Positions 21,668 through 30,648 of a stretch of 64,000 nt of DNA are shown here, one piece after another. The translations under genes and the position numbers were made by a program. How positions within the stretch are numbered: position 1 is the stretch's first letter; each line of letters starts with the position of its first letter. The DNA is from CAXMQZ01 sp963719055. GTDB taxonomy: Bacteria > Acidobacteriota > Thermoanaerobaculia > Multivoradales > JAHEKO01. A model generated the notes under the pieces. That model ran no database searches. It saw only the letters and a program-made list of their open reading frames with translations, and was not told where the DNA came from. The stretch covers positions 301,760 to 365,759 of the forward strand of contig CAVRAU010000023.1 of the NCBI GenBank assembly GCA_963719055.1. Reading direction: 5' to 3'.

Positions 21668-22815
21668 AATTCCTCGGTCTCATCTGGGGCAACCTGAAGC
21701 GCAAGAAGCTGCGCACCGTTCTGACTCTGCTTTCCATCCTGGTGGCCTTTGTACTCTTCGGCTATCTCGGAGCCATTCGACAGGCCTTCAACCAAGGCAT
21801 CGATGTCGCCGGACTCGACCGCCTGGTGGTGCGCCACAAGGTGTCCATCATCCAGCCCCTGCCAGAGAGCTACAAGTCGCGCATGGAGGCGATGGCGGGG
21901 GTCTCCAAGGCCGTGTTTGGCACTTGGTTCGGCGGCATCTACCAGAAGCCCAGCAACTTCTTTGCCCAGGTGCCGGTGGTTCCTGAGGAGTTCATGGAGA
22001 TGTTTCCGGAGTACCTGCTGACCGATGAGGAGACGCAGGCCTGGCTCGCGACACGCACCGGGGCCGTCGTCGGGCGAACGACTGCCGACCGTTTCGGCTG
22101 GAAAGTCGGTGATCGGATTCCGATTCAGGCAACCATCTGGTCGAAAAAGGATGGTAGCGAGACCTGGGAGTTCGACCTCGTCGGCATCTACGAGGGAGCC
22201 GAGAAGGGAACGGACGCCAGCCAGTTCTTCTTCCGCCACGACTACTTCGATGAGTCCCGCGCTTTTGGTGAGGGTGTGGTCGGCTGGTACTGGGTCAAGA
22301 TCGACAATCCCGAAGATGCCGCCAGGATCGCGACCCAGATCGATGACGAATTCGCCAATTCGCCGAATGAAACCAAGACGGAGCCGGAAGGTGCCTTCGT
22401 CAAGGGTTTTGCCGAGCAGATCGGCAACATCGGCGCCATCATGACCTTCATCTTGAGTGCCGTGTTCTTCACCATCCTGCTGGTGGCCGGCAATACCATG
22501 GCGCAAGCCGTTCGCGAACGCATCCAGGAGCTCGCAGTGCTCAAGGCGGTTGGCTATACCGATCGCACGGTGATGATCCTGGTCCTCGCGGAGTCGTGCA
22601 TCTTGACGTGCCTGGGAGGAGTCCTCGGTCTGGCCCTGGCTTGGTGGCTGGTCTCATTGGGCGATCCCAGTGGCGGATCGTTGCCGGTGTTCTTTCTCCC
22701 GAACCGGGACCTGTTGCTCGGGCTGGTGGTGGCGCTGATCCTGGGACTTGCCACCGGGATCTTGCCGGCATTGCAGGCGCAGCGCTTGGCCATAGCCGAC
22801 GCGCTGAGGAGATAA
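21664..22815 (+). CDS. FtsX/MacB-type ABC permease
   Basis: ATG at 21664 within the ATPase stop. The topology is an N-terminal helix (VLTLLSILVAFVLFGYLGAI), a ~230-residue periplasmic domain, then three C-terminal helices. The FtsX core shows AVLKAVGYTDRTVMILVLAE between helices two and three and LPALQAQRLAIADALRR at the end. This is the MacB_PCD plus FtsX layout, without the fused ATPase found in true MacB. A second permease follows four bases downstream, so the transporter is probably a heterodimer. Confidence 0.9.
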   Translation: MKFLGLIWGNLKRKKLRTVLTLLSILVAFVLFGYLGAIRQAFNQGIDVAGLDRLVVRHKVSIIQPLPESYKSRMEAMAGVSKAVFGTWFGGIYQKPSNFFAQVPVVPEEFMEMFPEYLLTDEETQAWLATRTGAVVGRTTADRFGWKVGDRIPIQATIWSKKDGSETWEFDLVGIYEGAEKGTDASQFFFRHDYFDESRAFGEGVVGWYWVKIDNPEDAARIATQIDDEFANSPNETKTEPEGAFVKGFAEQIGNIGAIMTFILSAVFFTILLVAGNTMAQAVRERIQELAVLKAVGYTDRTVMILVLAESCILTCLGGVLGLALAWWLVSLGDPSGGSLPVFFLPNRDLLLGLVVALILGLATGILPALQAQRLAIADALRR

Positions 22816-22819
22816 CGAC

Positions 22820-24019
22820 TTGGCTTCTCGAGGAAACTGGTTCGTGCAGTTCGGGTCTCTTCTGGGCGTCAACCTCCGGACTCTGAGTCAACGACGGGGT
22901 GCGGCCTTGGCCGCAGTTGTCGGAATCGCCGGTGTCGTCACGGTCTTTCTCGCCGTTCTGTCCATCGCTCAAGGAATCCTGCGGACGATGGAGATGTCGG
23001 TCGGCCTGGACAACGCGATCGTGCTGCGAAGTGGATCCGACACCGAGATGATGAGCGGCTTGACGGGAGACGAGGCCCGGCTGATATCCGAGGCCCCGGG
23101 GATCGTCCAGGGCCCCAATGGACCGCAGGCTTCCTCCGAGCTTTTCGTGATCATCAACCTGCCCAAGAGATCGACCGGCACGGACGCCAACGTGCCCCTG
23201 CGAGGAGTGGTGCCCGCCGCGGTCGAGATCCGTGATCGGTTCGTGGTGACCCAGGGTAGATTTTTTGAATGGGGCCTCGCCGAGGTCGTGGTGGGGATCG
23301 GAGCCTCACGAGAGTTTGCCGGCTTGAAGCTCGGCGACGAGATCGAGGTCGGTCGCGACCGCTGGCCGGTCGTTGGCATCTTCGAAGCCGAAGGCGGGAT
23401 CGCGGAATCGGAGATCTGGTGCGATGCGTCGGTACTCCAGTCGGCGTACCGACGCGGCAACAGCTACCAATCTGTCTATGCGCGGCTCGAATCGGCCAGC
23501 AGTTTCTCCGAGTTCAAGGACTCCCTGACCAGCGACCCGCGACTGAACGTCAAGGTTCTGCGAGAGGCGGACTACTATGCCTCTCAGACCACCATTCTCT
23601 ATGGCTTGATCACCGGCCTGGGGACCCTGATCGCAGGGTTGATGGGGCTGGGCGCGATCTTCGGAGCCCTCAACACCATGTACTCAGCGGTGGCCAGCCG
23701 GACGCGGGAGATCGCCACCCTGCGAGCCATGGGTTTCCGGGCCAGTCCGGTCATCGGAGCGGTGATCTTCGAGTCTCTTGTCCTGGCGGCTGCCGGTGGG
23801 CTGATCGGGGGCAGCCTGGCGTATTTCGTCTTCGACGGATTTCGGGCCTCGACGATCAACTACGCCAGCTTCGCTCAGATCGCCTTCGCCTTCGATGTGT
23901 CTCCTGGCTTGCTCGCCCAGGGGATCGTCTACGCTTTGCTGATCGGTCTCATCGGCGGCCTCTTCCCGGCTATCCGGGCGGCCAGGACGCCAATCGCCAC
24001 GGCTCTCCGAGAGCAGTGA
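22820..24019 (+). CDS. FtsX/MacB-type ABC permease, second subunit
   Basis: The start is probably TTG at 22820, four bases after the first permease stop. The protein has the same plan: N-terminal helix (AALAAVVGIAGVVTVFLAVL), a periplasmic domain, then three helices with the FtsX signature REIATLRAMGFRASPVIGAV and end LFPAIRAARTPIATALREQ. It differs enough from its neighbour that a recent duplication is unlikely. With the adaptor and ATPase it would form an inner-membrane export complex; no outer-membrane channel gene is in the window. Confidence 0.9.
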   Translation: MASRGNWFVQFGSLLGVNLRTLSQRRGAALAAVVGIAGVVTVFLAVLSIAQGILRTMEMSVGLDNAIVLRSGSDTEMMSGLTGDEARLISEAPGIVQGPNGPQASSELFVIINLPKRSTGTDANVPLRGVVPAAVEIRDRFVVTQGRFFEWGLAEVVVGIGASREFAGLKLGDEIEVGRDRWPVVGIFEAEGGIAESEIWCDASVLQSAYRRGNSYQSVYARLESASSFSEFKDSLTSDPRLNVKVLREADYYASQTTILYGLITGLGTLIAGLMGLGAIFGALNTMYSAVASRTREIATLRAMGFRASPVIGAVIFESLVLAAAGGLIGGSLAYFVFDGFRASTINYASFAQIAFAFDVSPGLLAQGIVYALLIGLIGGLFPAIRAARTPIATALREQ

Positions 24020-24064
24020 TCGACAGGACCCGAGCCGATCTCGAGAACCGTGGGCCAGACAGTA

Positions 24065-24868
24065 TCAGGCGGCCTGGTGCACCACGATCTGGTCGAACGG
24101 AATCTCAATCTCGGCGGCGTTGAGGGCCTCGTAGAGAGCGATGCGCACTTCGTGCAGCATGCCGAGGTAGTCGTCCGTCGTCGCCCAGGGGCGAACCTCG
24201 AAGTCGAGCGACGAGGCGCCGAAACCGTTGAAGTTGACCGATGGCGCCGGATCGCTGAGCACCGAGTCGACGCTCTTGCAGGCTTCGATCATGACCGCCA
24301 TGGCCCGATTCACATCGGAGCCGTAGGCAATCCCCACCGCGATCCCGCCACGCAGTCTGCTCTGGGAGGTGTAGTTGACGATGACATCCGACGTGATCGA
24401 GCCGTTGGGAACGATGATCTCTTCGTTTCTCGGTGTCATGAGGGTGCTCGCAAAGAGCCCGACGTTCTTGACCTGCCCGTTCTCACCGGCAACCCGAACC
24501 TTGTCCTCGAGCGTAAAGGGACGAAAGAACAGCAGCATCACGCCCGAGGCGAAGTTGCCGAGATTCCCCTGCAGAGCCAGACCGACCGCCAGACCCGCGG
24601 CACCGAGGAGAGCGACGAGACTGGTTGTCTGGACGCCCACCTTGCTCAGCGCCGCGATCAGCGCGAAGGCGAGCACCGCATATTGCGCCATCGCGGACAG
24701 AAATCGGGCCAGAGCCTCGTCCATCTTGCTGCGGCGGGCGGCTCTCAAGACCAGCGCATGGACCCACTTCGAGGCGATCCAACCGACAACAAAGATGATG
24801 AGGGCGGTGGCCGCACCGACGATGAGACCCTCGTAGGGCTGCAGGGCTTCCGGAAAGAGTTCAAACAT
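24065..24868 (-). CDS. Small-conductance mechanosensitive channel (MscS family)
   Basis: ATG at 24868 follows AAAGGAGC on the minus strand. The 267-residue protein has three helices and a pore helix rich in glycine and alanine (LLGAAGLAVGLALQGNLGNF). The MscS beta domain follows (VRVAGENGQVKNVGLFASTL, IIVPNGSI), then the alpha/beta C-terminus. This is the minimal E. coli MscS architecture, acting as an osmotic release valve in the inner membrane. A second member lies at 43226. Confidence 0.93.
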   Translation of the reverse strand: MFELFPEALQPYEGLIVGAATALIIFVVGWIASKWVHALVLRAARRSKMDEALARFLSAMAQYAVLAFALIAALSKVGVQTTSLVALLGAAGLAVGLALQGNLGNFASGVMLLFFRPFTLEDKVRVAGENGQVKNVGLFASTLMTPRNEEIIVPNGSITSDVIVNYTSQSRLRGGIAVGIAYGSDVNRAMAVMIEACKSVDSVLSDPAPSVNFNGFGASSLDFEVRPWATTDDYLGMLHEVRIALYEALNAAEIEIPFDQIVVHQAA

Positions 24869-24889
24869 AGCAATGCTCCTTTTCTTGAT

Positions 24890-25337
24890 TCAGATAGGTG
24901 CCAAGAGCCGTGGCTCACCCGGATTAGACCGCGATCGGGCTGATTGGTCACATCTCCGCAGGGAGAGATCCCCGCGGGGCGCGTCGATCAATCGATGGCC
25001 GCTGGCGCCAAAGTAACCCGGAGTGTATCCGCTGGGCAATAGCAGCATCGAATGCTCGGCCTCGGGAAAGACTTTCACTTCTATGGGCTTGCCTTGCGCC
25101 TGCCGGTTCTGTTTCTTCAGTCTCTGCAGCTCGTCCCACCCACTCGTGAAACCCGAGGCAACGACCTCGACGGCCGCCACCGTGAGGTCATCGATGCTGC
25201 CAAAGGTGCCGTCCAGCCTCCCTGGCTGTAGCCGGAGATGCCGATCAGGGCATCCCCCAATCCGGGCAAGGTCTGCAGATGCTCCGTGGCTGCCACAGCG
25301 TCTCGAGCCAGTTGATCGAAGCCCAGGGATCATTCAT
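24890..25337 (-). pseudogene. Truncated alpha/beta hydrolase (acylaminoacyl peptidase/dienelactone hydrolase-like) relic
   Basis: On the minus strand one frame contains LPGLGDALIGISGYSQGGW, with the nucleophile elbow GYSQGG near 25221-25236. After a frame change the other frame reads GKPIEVKVFPEAEHSMLLL followed by PSGYTPGYFGASG, which includes the acid/histidine region of such hydrolases. Nothing upstream of 25337 encodes the missing N-terminal half, because promoter sequence for the divergent peptidase gene starts there. I read it as a gene fragment, not a functional enzyme. Confidence 0.6.
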
Positions 25338-26254
25338 TGGAACCTCGCACCCCGCCACGTTTCAGGCACGCACTACAAGAGCCGAAAACTCTGCGCAGAA
25401 CGAACCGTATGACTAGATGAACAAGGAGGAATACTCCGTGAGCGAGAGACGATCTCTTTCGAGCAGCCTTGGCCGCTGGGGTTTGGGGCTTCTGCTCGTG
25501 CTACTGGCGTTGTTTGCTCTTCAGGTCACGGTGCTTGCCTTTCCGCAGATACTGTTTGCGAGGCACCTCCAATCCGGTTCGGTCGTCGTCTACTTCGATG
25601 GTCAGGCTCGGGACGAGATCGCCCGAATTGTCGAAGACGTCGAGAGGAGGCTGCTCGGCAGTGGGTATTACGACCCCTCCCGCACCAGTCGGGTGTTCTT
25701 ATTCGACAACCAACTCAAATACGCCTTGTTCGCACGCCTGTCGTTGGTCACGACCAAGGCCCAGGGCTTTGCTCTATCGGTATTCGACAACACCTTTATC
25801 AGCAGACCCAATATTGCCGCCATGGCGCATAGGACCGGCGGGCGTCCCCGGTACAGCATCTGGGAAGGCGACCCGGCCCATGTCATTGCCCATGAGGTGG
25901 GCCACCACTACATGATCGACCGGATCGGCCGCAGCGCTTGGAGCGACCTGCCACAGTGGAAGCAGGAGGGCTTTCCCGAGTACGTGGCCAATATCGCCCT
26001 GCTCCGTTCGGACAGTACGGCGACATTGCCACGTCGCATCGACATCCTGGCAGATGGTCAGTATTGGGACTGGCAGCAACGTTGGGACCGAAGGCACTAC
26101 GAAGCCGAGTTGATGGTCGAGTTCCTACTTGATGTGCAGGGCCACACGCTCGATGACCTCGTCACCGACAGCATCACGAGCGATAGCACTCGGGCTGCGA
26201 TAGCAGAGTGGCGGGAGAGTAAGGAGCCCACCAGGCCGGTTTCAGTCTCCCGGC

Positions 26255-26626
<372 letters not shown>

Positions 26627-26720
26627 ATCCTGCTCCTTTCCCTGCAGAGACACCAATCCTGCGGACGTCTCATGCTCGATGAGTCGAAGAAGTATCAACG
26701 ATTGCCAGGCGCTCTTTGTA

Positions 26721-27569
26721 TCAGAATCCCGAGAATCCCTCCTTGGCCGGCGGCGATGCCGTGATCTCGCCGACCTGGTACCAGCCGTGATGGCCGGTCG
26801 CGCTCATAGCATCAAGAAGCGTGATTCCTGCGGGTTCAGCGGGGCCGCGACCCTTCAGTCCGACCTTGCCGCATTCCTGCCCGTTCGCGGTGGCAAAGCA
26901 AAGCCAGGAGCTACCACCGAGGTGGGCGAGATCGAGGGAGACCACCCTTTCCTCGCCGATCGACTTCGCGATCAGGTAACCCATGGGATCCGAGCCAGCG
27001 CCCGGCGTCACCCGACTGTGAAGATTGCCGGTCAGCACCAAGGTGAGGCCTTCCGGGTTCCCACAAGCCGTCTCTACGAGGTTCTCGGCCATCCGAGTCT
27101 CCCGTTGGCGATCGTAGGCGGCGTCGAAGAGCGATACCTCGACGGCAGACCCCTGTTGCCGCAAAACCCTCAGTCCTTCGATGATCTCGGCCATCGCGGA
27201 GCTATTGCGCCCGTCCTGGTAGTCGCGCTGCCAGATCTCGCCGGCGATCAGCGCCGTACGATCTGCCGGCGCTCCAGCCGACTCCAGAAAGCGATCCACG
27301 GTCCCTTGCTCGGCCGGATCCAGCTCGAGGCCGACGACCAGCGGCAGGCCCTTTCTCGCCCCATGGCACGCGAGGTCGAGAACAAAGGCCGGACTCTGTG
27401 CCGTACCGTGCTGCTCGCCGAGCAACAGTACGAGCCCCGGCTCGAACAATGGACCGAGGCCAGGAATCGGCCGGCAACTCTCCGCCGAGGCGGAGCCGGC
27501 GATGCCGAAAAGAAGCTGGAGGGTGATGGCAGCGGCTAGCAAAACGGATTGTCTCCTTCCACGGGTCAC
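26721..27569 (-). CDS. Secreted ChaN/TIKI-superfamily-like protein
   Basis: ATG at 27569 overlaps the stop of the upstream permease (ATGA). A signal peptide is clear (LLAAAITLQLLFGIAGSASAE). The mature protein has VLLLGEQHGTAQSPAFVLDL, then LPLVVGLELDPAEQGTVDRF, DRQRETRMAENLVETACG and LTLVLTGNLHSRVT. The GEQHG...NLHS histidines fit the ChaN/EreA-like haem-binding or esterase fold. It is the last gene of the phosphatase/GntR/ABC operon. No such gene is next to the first cassette, so its link to the transporter is suggestive only. Confidence 0.7.
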   Translation of the reverse strand: MTRGRRQSVLLAAAITLQLLFGIAGSASAESCRPIPGLGPLFEPGLVLLLGEQHGTAQSPAFVLDLACHGARKGLPLVVGLELDPAEQGTVDRFLESAGAPADRTALIAGEIWQRDYQDGRNSSAMAEIIEGLRVLRQQGSAVEVSLFDAAYDRQRETRMAENLVETACGNPEGLTLVLTGNLHSRVTPGAGSDPMGYLIAKSIGEERVVSLDLAHLGGSSWLCFATANGQECGKVGLKGRGPAEPAGITLLDAMSATGHHGWYQVGEITASPPAKEGFSGF

Positions 27570-28234
27570 CTCGTGAAATCAGTTCGGCCTGAGTACAGCA
27601 GCACGGTGATCACCATGGCCGTGACCGCGACGATCAGATTCCCCAGGTGGAGGATCGGCCAGCTCCACGACCGCTGAAGAAAGACGACTGCCGAGGTCAG
27701 CGCTGCCAGGAGAAGCACCCCCACCACGAGGCCCGCCCATCCGGTCGCGGCCGCCCGCAGGCGTCGCTGGCGGTGGGCCGCGGTCGCTTCAATGGCCACC
27801 AGTCCGATCATCAGACCCATGAAGATCAACCCGCCCACATAGCCGACAATGTGTAGCGATTCGAGTGCCAGATTGCCGGTGACCAGGAATTCAATGCCAA
27901 GCATCAGCCCTGAGGCGAGGACACCAATCCCGAACAGGAAGATCGGCAGAAGCACATTCACTCCAGCCAGCTGCCGCGGAGTGAGAGGTCCGGCCAGCAG
28001 CAGGCGCGCTCGCCGCTCCTCGGAACGGTAGGTCTGGATGATGAATCCCACGATCAGCGGGGCCATGAACAGGAACATGCCGCGAATGCCGGCCGCCGCA
28101 TGGCTCGGTGGACCCTCCTCGCCAACAGCGAAAAATACGACGCTGACGATGATGACGACCCCAACGGCTAGACCCAGGCCACCCAGCAGCCAAGGTCGGT
28201 TATAGGCGATCTCAGTTCGCAGCGCGTTCCACAT
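27566..28234 (-). CDS. ABC-2-like membrane protein of the second cassette
   Basis: ATG at 28234 starts 23 bases inside the 3' end of the ATPase gene. The 222-residue protein has about six hydrophobic helices (for example GGLGLAVGVVIIVSVVFFAV, MFLFMAPLIVGFIIQTY, LIFMGLMIGLVAIE, LVVGVLLLAALTSAVVFL, LIVAVTAMVITVLLYSG) and short loops. It contains TYRSEERRARLLLAGPLTPR between helices two and three, an ABC-2 feature. It is much smaller than the permease at 2306-4202 and lacks its large soluble loop. Substrate unknown. Confidence 0.8.
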   Translation of the reverse strand: MWNALRTEIAYNRPWLLGGLGLAVGVVIIVSVVFFAVGEEGPPSHAAAGIRGMFLFMAPLIVGFIIQTYRSEERRARLLLAGPLTPRQLAGVNVLLPIFLFGIGVLASGLMLGIEFLVTGNLALESLHIVGYVGGLIFMGLMIGLVAIEATAAHRQRRLRAAATGWAGLVVGVLLLAALTSAVVFLQRSWSWPILHLGNLIVAVTAMVITVLLYSGRTDFTR

Positions 28235-29123
28235 GGTGCCCCTCCTTGAGAATCTGTACCGCGATCTCGTCCACACTCAGACGCGCCACCTCCACCGCCT
28301 CCGCCCCCAGCTCGCTGAGCCGCTCCAGCGTGGCCGGTGCGTCCTGGGTGATCACCTGGTGCTCCGCCCGCACCACTCGGTGCTCGACAACGCCGGGCAG
28401 CTCCACGACCTCGTCCTGCAGCCGGAACGACACCCGCCGCCAGCGCTCACTCAGCTCGTCCCGCCCGGTGCGCAGCACCAGCTGGCCATCACGGAGAAAG
28501 ACCAGCTCGTCGGCCAGACGGCTGATGTCGGACAGCGCGTGAGTCGAATACAGCACCGCGTGCTCGCCATCCTCGGTGATCTCCCAGAAGACGTCCAGCA
28601 CCTCCGAACGCACGACCGGATCGAGGCCAGAGGTGGGCTCATCCAGTAGGAGCAGACGCGGTCCGGGCGCCAAGGCCGCCACCAGGGCCAGCTTGGTCCG
28701 GTTGCCGCGGGACAGGTCTTTGACCGGTTTGTTCAGCGGCAGCGCGAAACGATCTGCAAGCTGCCGAGCTCGATCGGTCGACCAGCCAGGCAGGTAGTGG
28801 GCCAGATAGTCCAGGTTTTTGGCCACAGTCCAGCGTCGAAAGAAGCCGCTCTCCTCGCCGACGTAGCCCATATCGCGCCGGTACGCCGGTCGAGCCGGAT
28901 CGACGGGGGCTCCAAAGATCTCGGTCCCACCCTCATCGGGCACCATCAAGCCGGCCATGCAGTTCAGGGTCGTCGTCTTGCCGGCGCCGTTGGGCCCCAC
29001 CAGGACCAGCACGGTGCCAGGCTCCAGAACGAGATCCAGCGGACCCAGCTCGAACCCTGGAAATCGTTTGGTGAGACCTCTCAGGCGAGCTGCAACAGTG
29101 GCCTCCGGCCGGGATCTCGTCAT
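28212..29123 (-). CDS. ABC transporter ATP-binding protein, YtrB-like
   Basis: ATG at 29123 overlaps the GntR stop (ATGA). Motifs: Walker A GPNGAGKTTTLNCMAGL, signature-like DLSRGNRTKLALVAALA, Walker B LLLLDEPTSGLDPVVRSE, switch YSTHALSDISRL. The YLPGWSTDRARQLADRF segment matches YtrB-like ATPases. A ~90-residue C-terminal domain (FRLQDEVVELPGVVEHRVVR) follows, as in GntR-linked exporters. Same position as the ATPase at 1395-2289. Confidence 0.93.
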   Translation of the reverse strand: MTRSRPEATVAARLRGLTKRFPGFELGPLDLVLEPGTVLVLVGPNGAGKTTTLNCMAGLMVPDEGGTEIFGAPVDPARPAYRRDMGYVGEESGFFRRWTVAKNLDYLAHYLPGWSTDRARQLADRFALPLNKPVKDLSRGNRTKLALVAALAPGPRLLLLDEPTSGLDPVVRSEVLDVFWEITEDGEHAVLYSTHALSDISRLADELVFLRDGQLVLRTGRDELSERWRRVSFRLQDEVVELPGVVEHRVVRAEHQVITQDAPATLERLSELGAEAVEVARLSVDEIAVQILKEGHHVERAAN

Positions 29124-29503
29124 TTTCGCGACCCTTTCCCCAGAATCGTGGCGAGGATGCGGCGCATGTCTGCCGCCTTCAATCCCTCGGCGGCGGCGTG
29201 CGTCACGAGCTCTTCCAAGGCATCTACGAATCGGTCTTTGGCCATCGTATGCTTCCTTCCCCCAGGAATCGGTGCCACCCAGAACCCTTTGCCGCGCCGG
29301 GACCGCACCAGACCTTCACGGTCCAGGTCTTCGTAGGCCCGTTGTATGGTGATAACGCTCACCCTCTGTTCCCTGGCCAGGCTGCGGATCGACGGCAGCG
29401 GTTCCTCGCCGGCCAGATCTTCAGACAGGATCTTCGCCCGGATCTGGCGGGAGATCTGCGCGTGCAGCGGCTCGTCGGAGAGCTCTGAAAGGTTCAGGAT
29501 CAC
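29120..29503 (-). CDS. YtrA-type GntR family transcriptional regulator
   Basis: The start is GTG at 29503, overlapping the phosphatase stop as GTGA. A longer open frame upstream is antisense to the phosphatase. The 127-residue product has the GntR winged helix (PLHAQISRQIRAKILSED, VSVITIQRAYEDLDREGLV, wing RRGKGFWV) and the short YtrA-type helical tail ending in MRRILATILGKGSRK. It probably represses its own operon; the operator-like sequence at 30565-30612 is the obvious target. It is paralogous to the gene at 961. Confidence 0.9.
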   Translation of the reverse strand: MILNLSELSDEPLHAQISRQIRAKILSEDLAGEEPLPSIRSLAREQRVSVITIQRAYEDLDREGLVRSRRGKGFWVAPIPGGRKHTMAKDRFVDALEELVTHAAAEGLKAADMRRILATILGKGSRK

Positions 29504-30567
29504 GATGCCCCCTCGGGCTCGCGCGGCACGAGCATGGCCGCAGTCCAGTCGTCCTCCAGGGTGCGCACAGAGTGCTGCTGGACCCGGTCGAAGAGCCCGG
29601 CAAGCCACGCAGAAGGCGAATCGGTCGGGGGCTCTTCTGAGATCATCGATTCCAAAGCCCCATATCCCATGGGCTCCCCGGTGTCGTCGCGGGCCTCGGG
29701 CAGGCCATCGGTGAGCAACAGAAGACGGTCCTTGGCACCGATCGCCACCGTGCGAGAGGCGTAGGCGATCTCCTCGCGCACACCCAGAGGTAGGCGCGGA
29801 CCTGGCACCGACAGGGGTTGGGCGGGCAGACCGGGAACGATCAGGTAGGGATCCGGCGCACCCGCGTTGGCCAACTCGACCTGCCCCTTGGATGGGTTGT
29901 AGCGCGCCACGGTCAGCGCTACGAACTCGCCGCGCCCAAGCTCGAGCGCGAGCCGCTGGTTGAGACGAACCAGAAGCTCGGCAACCCCGCCCTCGGCGCT
30001 GACGTAGGGCAGCATCGCCTTCACCGAGGCCATGATGAGGCTAGCCGCAAAGCCCTTGCCGGCCACATCCGCCACGACCACATCGACGCAGCCGTCGGCG
30101 TGCCGGAGCACGTCGTAGAAATCTCCCGCCACCACTCGGGCCGGCAGGCAGCGAGCGACCACCTCCCAGCCGGGACCGGCAACCTCGGACGGAGGCAACA
30201 GCCGGCGCTGCACGTCGCGGGCCATTTCCAACTCCCGACGCCCGAGCTCCTCCGCCACCAGCTTCTCGAGCTGCAGGCCCTCCACGAGCTCGCGACGTCG
30301 CTCGGGATCGAGCTCCGCAACCCAGACATCGTCTTCGGGAGCGCCGCTGAGCAGGCCATCCTTGATGAGCAATTCGTAAGCGGCCTCGACCGTGGACGGC
30401 GCCACACGGTGCCGGCGCGCCAACTGCCGGTGGCCGGGAAGGTGCTCGCCTGCAGACATCTCGCCACGCACGATACGGCCGCGGAGCTGGCGCGCGATCT
30501 GCTCACGCAGCGGTTCCGGGTCTTCTGGGACCAGGTGGAGGAGCAGCGGCTGTGCATTACTGTTCAT
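29500..30567 (-). CDS. GntR-type winged helix fused to PP2C/SpoIIE-like phosphatase
   Basis: An intact 355-codon gene that shows the full architecture. Residues ~10-85 are a GntR winged helix (EPLREQIARQLRGRIVRGEM, VAPSTVEAAYELLIKDGLL). Residues ~85-120 are a helical linker ending EMARDVQRRLLPPSEV, the same connector seen in RsbU-type phosphatases. Residues ~120-350 are the SpoIIE/PP2C domain with GDFYDV, VVADVAGKG, ANAGAPDPYL, LLLLTDGLPEARD and LEDDWTAAML, so all metal aspartates are present. A phosphatase that carries its own DNA-binding head is unusual. It is the first gene of the second cassette, and the following GntR, ATPase and permease genes overlap end to start. Confidence 0.9.
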   Translation of the reverse strand: MNSNAQPLLLHLVPEDPEPLREQIARQLRGRIVRGEMSAGEHLPGHRQLARRHRVAPSTVEAAYELLIKDGLLSGAPEDDVWVAELDPERRRELVEGLQLEKLVAEELGRRELEMARDVQRRLLPPSEVAGPGWEVVARCLPARVVAGDFYDVLRHADGCVDVVVADVAGKGFAASLIMASVKAMLPYVSAEGGVAELLVRLNQRLALELGRGEFVALTVARYNPSKGQVELANAGAPDPYLIVPGLPAQPLSVPGPRLPLGVREEIAYASRTVAIGAKDRLLLLTDGLPEARDDTGEPMGYGALESMISEEPPTDSPSAWLAGLFDRVQQHSVRTLEDDWTAAMLVPREPEGAS

Positions 30568-30612
30568 AGACAGTATATACAGTACGCTTCGATTCGCCCC
30601 TTGTCAAGGGTG
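30565..30612 (-). promoter_or_regulatory. Promoter/operator of the second phosphatase-GntR-ABC operon
   Basis: Read on the minus strand, TTGACA (within a perfect palindrome CCCTTG-T-CAAGGG at 30598-30610) lies 17 bases before TACTGT, a plausible sigma-70 promoter. The -10 region is part of ACAGTATATACAGTA (30570-30584, plus strand), whose core GTATATAC (30573-30580) is palindromic and whose ACAGTA half is directly repeated. The phosphatase ATG starts only three bases further on, so the transcript would be nearly leaderless. Both elements could bind GntR-type dimers. Confidence 0.5.
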
Positions 30613-30648
30613 TAGAGAAATCCGGCGAACCTCCGCTATTCTTGCCTT

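Noticed and set aside
21262..22506. 414-codon minus-strand open frame opposite the exporter operon
   Set aside because: Antisense of the ATPase and the first FtsX permease, which carry clear motifs.
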